Part shown: in pieces, positions 1 to 9,398 of the stretch
Layout of the letters: each line of letters opens with the position of its first letter
Numbering within the stretch: position 1 is the stretch's first letter
Assembly: GCA_023212695.1 (NCBI GenBank)
Contig: JALCCG010000070.1
Coordinates: 1 to 64,000 of the forward strand
DNA from: Sporisorium sorghi
Lineage: Eukaryota; Basidiomycota; Ustilaginomycetes; Ustilaginales; Ustilaginaceae
Direction: 5' to 3'
Length of the DNA stretch: 64,000 nt
Translations under genes and position numbers: made by a program
Notes under the pieces: model-generated
The model's input: only the letters and a program-made list of their open reading frames with translations
Told to the model about the DNA's origin: nothing
Database searches by the model: none

Positions 1-759
1 GAAATCTATTATTTTCACGAGGGATGCTGCACCTATCTAATCGGTGACTCTGTCTTTGCGCTGAAGCCGGGGGATCTGCTGCTAATGAATGGTTTGACGC
101 TTCATTGTCCGAGTGTGGAACCCGATTCCAGATACGTAAGAAGCATTCTGCATTTTGACCCGGCCTGGGTGTGCAAGGGGCTGTCGGAATCGGCCAAGAC
201 GATCCTGCTGGACCCCTTCGATACGCTCCGGAATCATCGTATGACCCTAACCGGGACCAATCGGGAAGAGTTCGAGGCCCTGCTGGCCGATATTCATCGC
301 CTGTCAGCGTCCACGACCCACTACCGCCAGGAACGCATGACCTTGCGCATCCAGGAGCTGATGTACGTCATTGCAGGCTGGTGTCAGGCCGCTGTACAGG
401 GTCAAGACTCGATCTCAGAGAAGGAGCGGCATGTCCAGCATGTGGTATCGTTTGTCGAGGAAAATTATATGCACGATCTGACGCTGGAGAGAATTGCCCG
501 CGATATGCATATTACCAAGCATTATCTATCCTCCTTATTCAAGGAGGTGACGGGAACAACGGTGTTTAAATATTTGTATCACCGGAGGATCAACCAGGCT
601 AAAATTTTACTGCGGCTTCACCCTTATCTGAGCATAACGGAGGTCAGCCAGGCATCCGGGTTTAAGCATCTGGCTCATTTCAGCCGGATGTTCAAATCAA
701 TGGTCGGAACGACACCGGAGCATTACCGCAGGAGCGGAGATGAACTTTCGTTGACTTGA
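1..759 (+). CDS. AraC-family transcriptional regulator (5' end outside window)
   Basis: The frame is open from base 1, so the gene starts before the window; an internal ATG at 85 is not a credible start because the preceding codons read as part of a cupin-like sensor domain. The C-terminal ~100 residues carry two helix-turn-helix motifs typical of AraC/XylS regulators: a first with ITKHYLSSLFKEVTG and a second with ITEVSQASGFKHLAHFSRMFK, ending in GTTPEHYRR. Family members bind DNA as activators, usually of sugar or siderophore genes, after the N-terminal domain senses a ligand. The ligand cannot be read from the sequence and the likely target genes lie upstream, out of view. The stop codon overlaps the -35 box of the leuS promoter, so the two genes are packed tightly without a visible terminator. 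Confidence 0.9.
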   Translation, partial: EIYYFHEGCCTYLIGDSVFALKPGDLLLMNGLTLHCPSVEPDSRYVRSILHFDPAWVCKGLSESAKTILLDPFDTLRNHRMTLTGTNREEFEALLADIHRLSASTTHYRQERMTLRIQELMYVIAGWCQAAVQGQDSISEKERHVQHVVSFVEENYMHDLTLERIARDMHITKHYLSSLFKEVTGTTVFKYLYHRRINQAKILLRLHPYLSITEVSQASGFKHLAHFSRMFKSMVGTTPEHYRRSGDELSLT

Positions 760-779
760 TCGTACATTTTGGGTATAAT
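751..779 (+). promoter_or_regulatory. Sigma-A promoter of the leuS T-box leader
   Basis: TTGACT at 751-756 and TATAAT at 774-779 are separated by 17 bases, close to the sigma-A consensus. The -35 box overlaps the stop codon of the AraC-type gene. The transcript should start near 786, just before the T-box stem I. Confidence 0.8.
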
Positions 780-785
780 AGCCAC

Positions 786-1090
786 ATTAAAATGGTAATA
801 TGAAAGCGATGATGAGGATCAGTACTTCCGCATTCGATCATGCAGAGAGCCGGTGTTTGGTGAAAACCGGTTGACGATAGGAATGAACTCGCCTCGGAGC
901 AATGATGTTAACCCGGCAGCTGAATGGCTATTTCAGCAACTGGCCGATGAAGCATCGTCGTCTCATCCGCGATAAGGATGCAAAGGGAGTGAAAGGCAAA
1001 GTATGCCTTTGGCTAACTAGGGTGGTACCACGGGAATCAAACCTCTCGTCCCTAGCGATCAACGCTATGGATGATGAGGTTTTTTTGTTT
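786..1090 (+). promoter_or_regulatory. T-box riboswitch controlling leuS (leucine specifier CUC)
   Basis: This leader shows T-box hallmarks: a long stem I region, the 3' side sequence GAACTCGCC with a plausible specifier codon CTC (Leu) at 888-890, the T-box motif AGGGTGGTACCACGGG from about 1018 to 1034, and a terminator hairpin pairing AACCTC (about 1040) with GAGGTT (to about 1082) followed by a run of T. Uncharged tRNA-Leu would pair with the specifier and with the T-box bulge, stabilise the antiterminator and allow leuS transcription. The specifier assignment is by position and motif and was not confirmed by folding. A short open frame at 902-1141 lies inside this RNA and is not a gene. 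Confidence 0.9.
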
Positions 1091-1144
1091 TTGGACAATG
1101 GCATCAGGCCTTGTCTCTCGAATGTGAAGGAGGAGCATTGAAGT

Positions 1145-3586
1145 ATGACGGACAATCAGACAACCGGCCACGGCTATATCCCGCAGGCCATCGAACCGAA
1201 GTGGCAGCAGTACTGGGACGAGAAAAAAACGTTTAAAACCGAAGAGGCATCATCCAAACCGAAGTTTTACGCATTGGATATGTTCCCATATCCATCCGGC
1301 GTAGGCCTGCATGTAGGGCATCCGGAAGGATACACGGCAACGGATATCGTGTCCCGTTACAAACGGATGCGCGGTTACAATGTGCTGCATCCCATGGGAT
1401 GGGATGCTTTCGGCCTCCCTGCAGAACAGTATGCGATGGACACAGGCAAGCATCCCCGCGAGTTCACCGTGCAAAATATCGATACGTTCCGGCGCCAGAT
1501 CAAATCCCTCGGATTCTCGTATGACTGGGACCGGGAGATCAGTACCACCGATCCGGAATATTTCAAATGGACCCAGTGGATCTTTATCCAGCTATATAAC
1601 CGCGGCTTGGCTTATGTGGCTGAAGTTCCGGTTAACTGGTGCGAAGCACTCGGTACCGTGCTGGCGAACGAAGAGGTCATCGATGGCAAGAGTGAACGCG
1701 GAGGACATCCGGTCGTTCGCAAGCCGATGCGTCAATGGATTCTGCGTATTACCGAATATGCAGAGCGCTTGCTTGAGGATCTGGATGAGCTGGACTGGAG
1801 CGAAAGCCTGAAGGATATGCAGCGCAATTGGATTGGCAAATCCACGGGTGCCGAGGTTCGTTTTGACATCGAAGGTTACGATAGCCATCTGGAGGTATTT
1901 ACAACCCGCCCGGATACACTGTTCGGCGCTACCTACTGTGTGCTGGCACCGGAGCATGACCTCGTGGACAAAATTACGTCAGCGGATCAGCGCGAAGCGG
2001 TCAAGGCTTATCAAGTTCAGGCTTCCCGTAAAAGTGATCTGGAGCGGACGGATTTGGCAAAAGACAAAACCGGTGTCTTTACCGGAGCATACGCCATTAA
2101 TCCGGTGAGCGGCGCTAAAGTGCCGATCTGGATTGCGGACTATGTGCTGGCAGGTTACGGAACAGGAGCCATTATGGCGGTTCCGGGTCACGACAGCCGT
2201 GACTGGGAATTTGCCAAACAGTTTGGTCTTCCGATTATTGAAGTCGTTCAAGGTGGAAATGTTGAGGAGGAAGCCTACACCGGCAGTGGCGAGCATGTGA
2301 ATTCCGGTTTCCTGAACGGGCTGGATAATGAAGCGGCTATTCAAGCGATGAATGAATGGCTGGAAAAAGAGGGCAAGGGTCAGAAGAAGGTAACTTACCG
2401 TCTGCGTGACTGGCTGTTCAGCCGTCAGCGCTATTGGGGCGAGCCGATTCCGATCCTGCATCTGGAAGACGGAACGATGAAGACCGTGCCGGAGGATCAG
2501 CTTCCGCTGCTTCTCCCGGATGTTGATCAGATCAAGCCGTCCGGTACCGGTGAATCACCGCTGGCTAACGTTACGGAGTGGGTGGAAACGGTAGATCCTG
2601 AAACCGGCATGAAAGCCCGCCGCGAGACCAATACGATGCCGCAATGGGCAGGCAGCTGCTGGTATTATCTGCGTTACATCGATCCTGACAACCATGATGA
2701 ATTGTGCTCCAAGGAGAAGCAGAAGGAGTGGCTTCCGGTTGACTTGTACATCGGTGGCGTGGAGCATGCCGTGCTTCACTTGCTGTATGCGCGCTTCTGG
2801 CACAAAGTATTGTATGACCTGGGTGTTGTTGATACGAAAGAGCCATTCCAGAAGCTTGTCAATCAGGGCATGATTCTTGGCAACAATAATGAAAAAATGA
2901 GTAAATCCCGTGGCAATGTCATCAATCCGGATGACATCGTTAACGAGTATGGAGCCGATACGCTGCGCGTATACGAGATGTTCATGGGGCCGCTGGAAGC
3001 GACCAAACCATGGAACACCAACGGCGTTGAGGGAACGCATCGCTTCCTCTCCCGTGTATGGCGCCTGTTCATCGGTGACGATGGTCAATTGAATCCTAGA
3101 ATCGTTGAGGGCGAGGGTACGGACGAATTCAAACGTACGCTGCACAAAACGATCAAGAAAGTGACCGATGATTTCGAGCATCTGCGCTTTAACACAGCAA
3201 TCAGCCAGCTGATGATATTCATCAACGAGGGATACAAGACGGATGAGCTTCCACGGAAGGCCATGAAGAGCTTCGTTCAACTGCTTTCCCCGCTTGCGCC
3301 TCACCTGGCTGAAGAGCTGTGGAGCCGTTTAGGCTACAGCGAGAGTGTAACCTATGAGCCATGGCCTGATTTTGACGAGGCTTGGACCGTAGAGGCAGAA
3401 GTTGAGATTGTTGTTCAAGTCAACGGCAAAATCATAGAACGTGCCAAAATCGCGAAAGACATGGATCAAGAAGCCATGCAACAACATAGCCTCTCCCTTC
3501 CGAATGTCAAGCAGGCGCTGGAAGGAAAGAGTGTACGCAAAATCATTGCCGTACCGGGTAAACTGGTCAATATCGTGGCCGGTTAA
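1145..3586 (+). CDS. leuS: Leucyl-tRNA synthetase
   Basis: The 813-residue protein charges tRNA-Leu with leucine in the cytoplasm. It has the normal bacterial class I length and order: the HIGH-type motif HVGH near residues 56-59 within [15 protein letters not shown], a CP1 editing domain in the first half (around [12 protein letters not shown] and [17 protein letters not shown]), and the KMSKS motif [10 protein letters not shown] near residues 584-588, followed by the anticodon-binding helical domain. The ATG at 1145 follows GGAGGAG with good spacing. The gene is alone behind its T-box leader, which ties its expression to leucine supply. Its last 20 bases overlap the 3' end of the convergent comER gene. 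Identification is secure. Confidence 0.98.
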   Translation: MTDNQTTGHGYIPQAIEPKWQQYWDEKKTFKTEEASSKPKFYALDMFPYPSGVGLHVGHPEGYTATDIVSRYKRMRGYNVLHPMGWDAFGLPAEQYAMDTGKHPREFTVQNIDTFRRQIKSLGFSYDWDREISTTDPEYFKWTQWIFIQLYNRGLAYVAEVPVNWCEALGTVLANEEVIDGKSERGGHPVVRKPMRQWILRITEYAERLLEDLDELDWSESLKDMQRNWIGKSTGAEVRFDIEGYDSHLEVFTTRPDTLFGATYCVLAPEHDLVDKITSADQREAVKAYQVQASRKSDLERTDLAKDKTGVFTGAYAINPVSGAKVPIWIADYVLAGYGTGAIMAVPGHDSRDWEFAKQFGLPIIEVVQGGNVEEEAYTGSGEHVNSGFLNGLDNEAAIQAMNEWLEKEGKGQKKVTYRLRDWLFSRQRYWGEPIPILHLEDGTMKTVPEDQLPLLLPDVDQIKPSGTGESPLANVTEWVETVDPETGMKARRETNTMPQWAGSCWYYLRYIDPDNHDELCSKEKQKEWLPVDLYIGGVEHAVLHLLYARFWHKVLYDLGVVDTKEPFQKLVNQGMILGNNNEKMSKSRGNVINPDDIVNEYGADTLRVYEMFMGPLEATKPWNTNGVEGTHRFLSRVWRLFIGDDGQLNPRIVEGEGTDEFKRTLHKTIKKVTDDFEHLRFNTAISQLMIFINEGYKTDELPRKAMKSFVQLLSPLAPHLAEELWSRLGYSESVTYEPWPDFDEAWTVEAEVEIVVQVNGKIIERAKIAKDMDQEAMQQHSLSLPNVKQALEGKSVRKIIAVPGKLVNIVAG

Positions 3587-4409
3587 TCGTAAAACCGAAG
3601 GCAGCATCCAGTTTTGCCAGATCCTCCTCATACTTGTCGTGTGTGGTCTGGATCAATTGGTAGAACAGTCCGTTCAGGTTTGACTCAAGTAGTGTCAAAG
3701 CCTGGGCGGTGATGCCTCCGGGAACCGCCACCCGCTCTTGCAGCTGCTCGGGGGAGAAGCCCTCCTCCGTTAGCAGCTTGCCGGTGCCAAGCAGCATTTC
3801 ACCGGCTAATGCATTGAGGGTCTTGCGGTCGATACCGGTCATTTCAACGGCAGCGTCGATCCATTTTTCCATGAATAAACTTAAAAAAGCAGGCCCGCAG
3901 CTGGAGAAATCGGAAGTGATTCGCGTGTGCGATTCCAGTATCTCGAGCGGCCTGCTGATATAAGACAGGAGGCTTTCTATAAGCTGCCTGTCTTCTTCTT
4001 TTATTCGGGAACCATACATACATAACGATGCTCCGCCTCCGGTAATGTTGGTGATGCTCGGTATGATTTTCGCCACCTTGCATGGCAGCGTTGATTCCAA
4101 ATGGATCAGTTGCACCGGACTCGTGATGGATATCGCGATTTGCCGGGCTTCCAGCTGATCTTTGATCTCGCTGATGACCGTTTTAAACTCCAGCGGCTTG
4201 ACACATAAGAAGAACAGGTCGCTCTGTGAAGCCGTCTCTGTGTTAGAGCTGCATACAGTCAAACCGGGATGTCGCTTTGCCAGCTTCTGCGCCTTTTCAG
4301 GACTTCGGTTGCTGACTCGAATCTGCTCAGGCAGGAGTGCGCCCGATTGAATGAAGGCTTCGATCAACAGACTTCCCATGCTGCCCGTACCGATAAAACC
4401 GACCTTCAT
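3567..4409 (-). CDS. comER: ComER, pyrroline-5-carboxylate reductase-like protein
   Basis: The 280-residue protein starts with the Rossmann dinucleotide-binding motif GFIGTGSMG and carries the [18 protein letters not shown] and GTGKLL / [10 protein letters not shown] blocks of the ProC family. ProC reduces pyrroline-5-carboxylate to proline. The divergent position next to comEA matches comER of Bacillus, a ProC paralogue linked to competence and sporulation whose exact role is not settled, so I name it comER on context. AAGGAGGG lies just before the ATG at 4409. The 3' end overlaps leuS by 20 bases in convergent orientation, with no terminator between them. A true housekeeping ProC cannot be excluded. 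Confidence 0.85.
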   Translation of the reverse strand: MKVGFIGTGSMGSLLIEAFIQSGALLPEQIRVSNRSPEKAQKLAKRHPGLTVCSSNTETASQSDLFFLCVKPLEFKTVISEIKDQLEARQIAISITSPVQLIHLESTLPCKVAKIIPSITNITGGGASLCMYGSRIKEEDRQLIESLLSYISRPLEILESHTRITSDFSSCGPAFLSLFMEKWIDAAVEMTGIDRKTLNALAGEMLLGTGKLLTEEGFSPEQLQERVAVPGGITAQALTLLESNLNGLFYQLIQTTHDKYEEDLAKLDAAFGFTINRPRY

Positions 4410-4582
4410 GTGTACGTTCCCTCCTTTCGCGCTTTACGGCAGAAATGTACCGTCCTTAAGTTAATGTATGCGGGGAAGATGCCGATTCATGACGGTTTTT
4501 CATGTGATTTCGGTGAGAGAATGCAAGTATTCTGTTTTTGAACGCAATGGATATGAATTTTTATGATAAGGAGAGGTCATGA

Positions 4583-5248
4583 ATGAAACGGATATCATTA
4601 GGTTGGAGTCTTGCGGCAACCATCGCAGGCTGCGGATTCATTTTGTTTGCAGGCGGCACCGACAAGGGGATCGAGGGCTGGCAGCCGTTAAACGACCAAC
4701 TGGAGCAAGTGGTGGGGGTTGAAGGAGAAAAGGGAATGAAGACGTCCTCCGCGAACTCCAGGAACGGGGCCGTGGAAGATGCTGCTCCAGCAGAGGCTGG
4801 TGACGTTCCTGATGCTGCGAAGAAGGCGGACCCTGATACAGGAAGCGAGCCTGCGGGCAACACGAAGGATCTCTCACAAAGCAGCAGCCAAGGTGTTACC
4901 GTAAGCGGTTCCGCAGGCGAAACGTCGCCTCCGGCTTCTGTCCAGCCCGAATCCTCTTCGGGTTCCTCCCAGACCGATGGTGGCGCTCTGCAGACGCAGC
5001 AACGAGCTTCTGCTAGTGAGTCTGCCGTGGATTCGCCGTCGTCTTCGGCACAGTCCGGATTGATTAATGTGAACACGGCGGATGCAGCGACTCTGATGGA
5101 ACTCCCCGGCATCGGGGAAGCCAAGGCCCAGGCCATCATCGATTACCGGAAGCAGTTTGGGCCTTTTCGGAGTATAGCGGATTTAATGAATGTCAAAGGC
5201 ATTGGACCCAAAATGATGGAGAAGATGAAGCCTTACGTTGGACTTTAG
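4583..5248 (+). CDS. comEA: Competence protein ComEA, DNA receptor
   Basis: This 221-residue protein is the membrane-anchored DNA-binding receptor of natural transformation. Residues 5-25 form a single hydrophobic anchor. A long Ser/Ala/Glu/Pro-rich linker (about residues 40-150) would span the cell wall. The C-terminal 65 residues hold the two helix-hairpin-helix motifs, LMELPGIGEAKAQAIIDYR and LMNVKGIGPKMMEKMKPY, which bind DNA without sequence specificity. ComEA hands DNA to the ComEC channel encoded downstream. The ATG at 4583 follows AAGGAGAGG. The linker is longer than I would expect for ComEA, but both functional ends are intact. Confidence 0.95.
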   Translation: MKRISLGWSLAATIAGCGFILFAGGTDKGIEGWQPLNDQLEQVVGVEGEKGMKTSSANSRNGAVEDAAPAEAGDVPDAAKKADPDTGSEPAGNTKDLSQSSSQGVTVSGSAGETSPPASVQPESSSGSSQTDGGALQTQQRASASESAVDSPSSSAQSGLINVNTADAATLMELPGIGEAKAQAIIDYRKQFGPFRSIADLMNVKGIGPKMMEKMKPYVGL

Positions 5249-5293
5249 CTATGTGCTACAATAAAGGAGATATCGATAAGAAACAGGTGACAG

Positions 5294-5815
5294 ATGATGA
5301 GTGCAGATCAACGTAAAGATTGGGATACGTATTTCATGGATATTGCCTTTATGGTTTCTACCCGCTCCCAATGCCCGCGGCGTCATGTTGGGGCGGTGCT
5401 GGTGCAGGGGAAAAAGCTGCTCGGTACAGCATACAACGGCGCGCCGATGGGGGTTCCTGACTGCTCGGAAGCAGGCTGTATGATAGCGGAGGATTACGAG
5501 TTGGTTGTGCAGGATGGCCAGGAGCGCATGGTGAAAAAACAGCGCTGTATCCGCACCATTCATGCCGAACAAAACCTGCTGCTGTTCACAGACCGGATCG
5601 ACAGGGAAGGCAGCACGGTCTATGTGACCGATGAGCCTTGCTGGACCTGTGCGAATATGCTGGCTAACAGCGGCATTGTCGAAGTGGTATTCCACCGCTC
5701 GTATCCGAAGGATTCGGGCAAGGTGTCTCGCATGATGGAACAGAAGGGGATTTTGTTCCGGCAGCTTGAGTCGTACGAGCCCCCACGAGAGACATTAATG
5801 ACTGTAGCGGAATGA
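5294..5815 (+). CDS. comEB: ComEB, deoxycytidylate (dCMP) deaminase
   Basis: The 173-residue protein deaminates dCMP to dUMP, feeding thymidylate synthesis. The zinc site is visible as HAEQN (His and catalytic Glu) and PCWTCANM (two Cys). Further Cys/His residues before the catalytic site (GCMIAEDYEL, CIRTIH) match the extra metal site of dCMP deaminases. Two adjacent ATGs at 5294 and 5297 are possible starts; an AGGTGA-like site precedes both. Although it lies in the comE operon, ComEB is not thought to be essential for transformation in Bacillus; that is family knowledge, not visible here. A terminator follows before comEC. Confidence 0.93.
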   Translation: MMSADQRKDWDTYFMDIAFMVSTRSQCPRRHVGAVLVQGKKLLGTAYNGAPMGVPDCSEAGCMIAEDYELVVQDGQERMVKKQRCIRTIHAEQNLLLFTDRIDREGSTVYVTDEPCWTCANMLANSGIVEVVFHRSYPKDSGKVSRMMEQKGILFRQLESYEPPRETLMTVAE

Positions 5816-5878
5816 TGCGTGAAGGATGTCTACGTAATAGTTCTATGAAATAGGATGCGAAATAGGAAGTCACAAAGG

Positions 5879-5917
5879 AAGAACCTTTGGCTGCGATATG
5901 CAGGCACAGGTTCTTTT
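5879..5917 (+). terminator. Intrinsic terminator or attenuator between comEB and comEC
   Basis: AAGAACCT at 5879-5886 pairs with AGGTTCTT at 5908-5915, with an inner CTGC/GCAG helix, and is followed by a T run. Its place inside the comE cluster suggests that comEC expression is reduced relative to comEA-comEB or has its own start. Confidence 0.7.
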
Positions 5918-5948
5918 TTTGTTATGACAACGAAAGGATATACCAATT

Positions 5949-8666
5949 ATGAGGCGAAGGCCGTTACTTGTGTTTACTGTTATATGGGTTATGGGCAGCG
6001 GGGCTGCATGTATGTACGATGGATGGAGACTGGCCCTGATTGCTGCCGGGCTGATGCTCCTGCTGCTGGCTGTATGTCATTGGGGACGCACGGGACCTTT
6101 GTTTGTGTTCTGCATGCTGTGCTCGTTGTGTTGTTCTACCATCTACTGGGAATGGCACGACGCGTTAAATGTAAGTGATTTGGAATTGCGACTTCCCGCA
6201 GCAGAGACAGTGGATACTTATCCTGTGACCGCACAGGGCGTGATTTCTTCGCCTGTGGAGGTGGATGGAGACAGGGCCGATTTCAAAGTTTCGCTGCAGA
6301 AGGCTGATCTTGGTTTCAGGCAGTCTACATCAACCCACATGAAAACTCATGCTCACCAGGACAATGACCAGGATCTAAAGACGCATGATGTCGTTATGGT
6401 TCAAGTCAGATTATTGGACAAGTCCGAGCTGGATATAGTAGGCCAGTGGCAGCGCGGAGATCATATACAGTTAACCGGAGAACTGCAAAAACCGGGTGAA
6501 GCGCGAAATTTTGACGGTTTTGATTATCTTCAATATTTGCGCACTCAGAATATGCATTGGATCATCAAGGTCAAGGGCGCCGACCAAGCGCAGATCACAC
6601 CACCTGACGGCTGGAGCTTAAGCCATATTCTCAGGTGGAATGATTCTGCCCGAGATACACTCGGCGGCAAGCTGGAGCAATTATACACCGGAGTTCATGC
6701 AGGATATATGAAGGGACTTGTTATTGGCAATCAGGATGATCTGGATCCCGATACATTTATGGAGTTCTCCCGCTTGGGTTTAACACATATTCTTGCGATA
6801 TCAGGCATGCATGTTGCCGTGGTTGTAGGCTGTCTCTTATTCTTGTGCACGACCCTTCGAATGACGCGAGAGACTTCGCTCACCGTGGTCATGTGGCTGA
6901 TACCGGTCTATGTTTTGCTTACCGGGGCGAGTCCCTCCATCGTCCGTGCGGGAATCATGGGCATGATCGGCTTGTATGCTGCGAGGCGAAGGCTGTTGAA
7001 GGACGGATTGCATATTCTTAGTGCTGCGGCACTTGCCATGCTGCTGTGGAACCCGTATTTTCTTGTCAACGTCAGCTTCCAGCTCTCGTTCATCGTGACT
7101 GCAGGCTTGATGATTTTCGTGCCGAAGCTGATGCCGCTGCTGAGATTTATGCCCCGCTGGCTTGCGGGCACTGTAGGCATTACGGTGGTGGCTCAGCTTA
7201 TTTCTTTTCCGCTCACGATTTATTATTTCAATCAGGTATCGCTCCTGTCTGTCATCGCAAATTTGATTCTCGTTCCCGTCATAAGTCTGATCGTTCTCCC
7301 GTTAGGGATGGTGTCCCTGCTGCTCAGCTGGGTATGGATGCGGGGAGCAGGCTGGCTGGCGAATATAACCGAATGGCTGAATCAGCTGACATTTCGTATC
7401 GTTGAATGGATGAATGTCTCCTCTGCTTTTATGACGTTGTGGCCATCTCCTTCGCTGGCCTGGATATTGGCGTACTATGTTGCCCTGTATGTACTGCTCT
7501 CGATTGTGAAGAAGAAGTCAGAGCATCAAGGAGCAGCGATGAATAACTCCGATGACACGGTTCCGTTGGAAGGTCGTGATTCCTTGAACAGCAGAGCAGA
7601 CTTATCTGAACCGACTGCCGTGTTTCCGCTTGTGGATCAATGGGCTGGCTCGTTGCGATGGAGGGGGTTCATTACAACAAGTCATTATGTCGAGCGCTAT
7701 GCGGTAAGATCCGTGATCATGCTGCTGTCCGTGGTTTTGGGTGCACTGCTGTATACCGGATATCAATCCCCTTCCATGGGTGGGGCAGGTCTGGTGCAAT
7801 TTTTGGACGTTGGACAAGGGGATTCGATTCTGGTAACAACTCCGGAAGGCAAGCATATTCTTATTGACGGCGGCGGAACGGTGAATTTTCGCAAGGAAAA
7901 GGATGCCTGGAAGGAAAGAAAAGCGCCGTTCGAAGTGGGAGAGAAAGTGGTGGTGCCTTTGTTAAAAAAAAGGGGGGTTCACCAGCTTGAGGCCGTCATT
8001 ATGACGCATGGTGATCAGGATCATATTGGTGGTCTCTTGGCCGTACTGAAGGAAATTCCCGTGAAATCGGTTGTTTTTAACGGGACCTTGGCTGACTCCG
8101 ACTCCTTCCGGGAGCTGATGTCAACTGCCGTACAACGGAATGTTCCGATATATCAGGCTGGCGCCGAGCGGGGACCGTGGAAGGTTGACAAGTACACGGA
8201 CATACAATTTTTGTTCCCTATTTTCCCAGAAAGTGGAGAAACCATAAATTCATTACCGTTGATTAAGGAACAGAATCATGCTTCACTAGTATTTGTCCTT
8301 CAGATGAATGGAAGCCGAGTGTTATTTACCGGAGATACGGATCAGGCTGCCGAACAGAAAATATTGCTGCATCTGGAGGAACTGCTGCACGAAGGATCGG
8401 GACTCCAAGCCGATAACCCGGTTGATGTCATGAAGGTTGCCCATCATGGAAGCAAAACCTCGACATCGGCGGCATGGCTGAATGCTTGGAAGCCGAGGAC
8501 GGCGGTAATTTCTGCTGGTGTTAACAATATGTACGGGCATCCGCATCCGGATGTGGTAGGACGGCTGGAACGGTCCGGGTCGATCATCTATCAGACCAAT
8601 CTTCATGGTGAAGTCCAGATGAGGATGAAGGAGAACCATATTGAGATCCGCACGAAGCTTCCATAA
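5949..8666 (+). CDS. comEC: DNA internalization channel protein ComEC/Rec2
   Basis: The 905-residue polytopic membrane protein forms the channel that moves single-stranded DNA into the cytosol during transformation. The N-terminus has several hydrophobic segments, then an extracellular OB-like DUF4131 region (about 90-230). The competence core follows, with LGLTHILAISGMHVAV and LLTGASPSIVRAGIMG in the membrane. The last 300 residues are a metallo-beta-lactamase-like domain with DVGQGDSILV, THGDQDHIGG, FTGDTD and KVAHHGSKTS, proposed to degrade the non-transported strand. A GAAAGGA site precedes the ATG at 5949. A hydrophilic insert (about 520-570, EHQGAAMNNSD...) separates the membrane core from the hydrolase domain. 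The gene looks intact. Confidence 0.95.
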   Translation: MRRRPLLVFTVIWVMGSGAACMYDGWRLALIAAGLMLLLLAVCHWGRTGPLFVFCMLCSLCCSTIYWEWHDALNVSDLELRLPAAETVDTYPVTAQGVISSPVEVDGDRADFKVSLQKADLGFRQSTSTHMKTHAHQDNDQDLKTHDVVMVQVRLLDKSELDIVGQWQRGDHIQLTGELQKPGEARNFDGFDYLQYLRTQNMHWIIKVKGADQAQITPPDGWSLSHILRWNDSARDTLGGKLEQLYTGVHAGYMKGLVIGNQDDLDPDTFMEFSRLGLTHILAISGMHVAVVVGCLLFLCTTLRMTRETSLTVVMWLIPVYVLLTGASPSIVRAGIMGMIGLYAARRRLLKDGLHILSAAALAMLLWNPYFLVNVSFQLSFIVTAGLMIFVPKLMPLLRFMPRWLAGTVGITVVAQLISFPLTIYYFNQVSLLSVIANLILVPVISLIVLPLGMVSLLLSWVWMRGAGWLANITEWLNQLTFRIVEWMNVSSAFMTLWPSPSLAWILAYYVALYVLLSIVKKKSEHQGAAMNNSDDTVPLEGRDSLNSRADLSEPTAVFPLVDQWAGSLRWRGFITTSHYVERYAVRSVIMLLSVVLGALLYTGYQSPSMGGAGLVQFLDVGQGDSILVTTPEGKHILIDGGGTVNFRKEKDAWKERKAPFEVGEKVVVPLLKKRGVHQLEAVIMTHGDQDHIGGLLAVLKEIPVKSVVFNGTLADSDSFRELMSTAVQRNVPIYQAGAERGPWKVDKYTDIQFLFPIFPESGETINSLPLIKEQNHASLVFVLQMNGSRVLFTGDTDQAAEQKILLHLEELLHEGSGLQADNPVDVMKVAHHGSKTSTSAAWLNAWKPRTAVISAGVNNMYGHPHPDVVGRLERSGSIIYQTNLHGEVQMRMKENHIEIRTKLP

Positions 8667-8718
8667 TGCGCACGGCTGTCCTTGAGACCCGGAATCGTAG
8701 TATGATCTATATAGGAAA

Positions 8719-8747
8719 TTGCAGCAGATGACTATAAACTTTATATT
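8719..8747 (+). promoter_or_regulatory. Candidate sigma-A promoter of the ECF sigma/anti-sigma pair
   Basis: TTGCAG at 8719-8724 and TATATT at 8742-8747 are spaced by 17 bases, about 100 bases before the sigma gene. I see no TGAAAC/CGTA-type ECF promoter here, so autoregulation by the encoded sigma factor is not supported by this stretch. Confidence 0.45.
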
Positions 8748-8849
8748 TGGTATAGTTAGATGAAGTTTCCTGAAAAAATAATAGGTTACATACTGCAACA
8801 TTTTTTTATTCTATCCGTCTGTATGTATGCAGGGAGAGGGGGATCCACT

Positions 8850-9398
8850 GTGGTGGAGCAGGGACTCATAAGAGCCGCTCAATCGGGCGATCGCGACGCT
8901 CTAATCACCCTATTGCGAGAAATTGAGCAACATGTTTACCGAACTGCTTATTATATTTTAAACAATGAACAGGATGCCATGGATGCAGCCCAGGAAGCAC
9001 TAATACGCGTATATACGAAGATTAACTCCTACGAGGAGAAGGCCCAGTTCAAGACATGGGTCCAGCGAATTGTAACCAACATATGCATTGATAAATTCCG
9101 CAGAACGAAGCCGACGGTTTCCATCGATGAACATGATCTGGTGTTTCGGGATAATCTCGATGTAGAACGGGAAGTGATGTCGGGTTATCTCGCTCAGGAT
9201 ATCCAGGAGGCCATTAATCAACTCCCGGATCATCATCGCACCGTCATTGTCTTAAGATATTTGCAGGATCTATCCTACAACGAAATCGCTGATTGTCTGA
9301 ACCTCCCGCTCAATACGGTGAAATCCTATTTGTTCAGGGCCAGGCAGCAGCTGCAGAATATGCTCCAAGAGCATCAGAAAGGTGGTGTATCAGGATGA
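8850..9398 (+). CDS. ECF-type RNA polymerase sigma factor
   Basis: The ~183-residue protein has sigma-70 region 2 (YRTAYYILNNEQDAMDAAQ, with FKTWVQRIVTN and IDKFRR) and region 4 (LPDHHRTVIVLRYLQDLSY, then a helix-turn-helix IADCLNLPLNTVKSYLFRAR). These are the only two domains of extracytoplasmic-function sigma factors, which redirect RNA polymerase to stress promoters. The open frame extends upstream to 8760, but GTG at 8850 (or 8853) is the likely start because GGAGAGGGGGA lies just ahead; the upstream extension is hydrophobic and unlike any sigma N-terminus. It overlaps the next gene by ATGA, so the two are translationally coupled. It does not look like SigW. The target promoter sequence is unknown. 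Confidence 0.9.
   Translation: MVEQGLIRAAQSGDRDALITLLREIEQHVYRTAYYILNNEQDAMDAAQEALIRVYTKINSYEEKAQFKTWVQRIVTNICIDKFRRTKPTVSIDEHDLVFRDNLDVEREVMSGYLAQDIQEAINQLPDHHRTVIVLRYLQDLSYNEIADCLNLPLNTVKSYLFRARQQLQNMLQEHQKGGVSG

Noticed and set aside
902..1141. Open frame of 79 codons ahead of leuS
   Set aside because: It lies inside the T-box leader, covering the T-box and terminator, and has no ribosome site or protein similarity.
4538..4567. TTGAAC-N18-TATGAT as a comEA promoter
   Set aside because: Transcription would start at about 4574, beyond the AAGGAG site at 4568-4573, leaving comEA without a ribosome site.
8760..8849. N-terminal extension of the ECF sigma gene
   Set aside because: The extra 30 residues are hydrophobic, unlike any sigma N-terminus, and the strong ribosome site lies after them.
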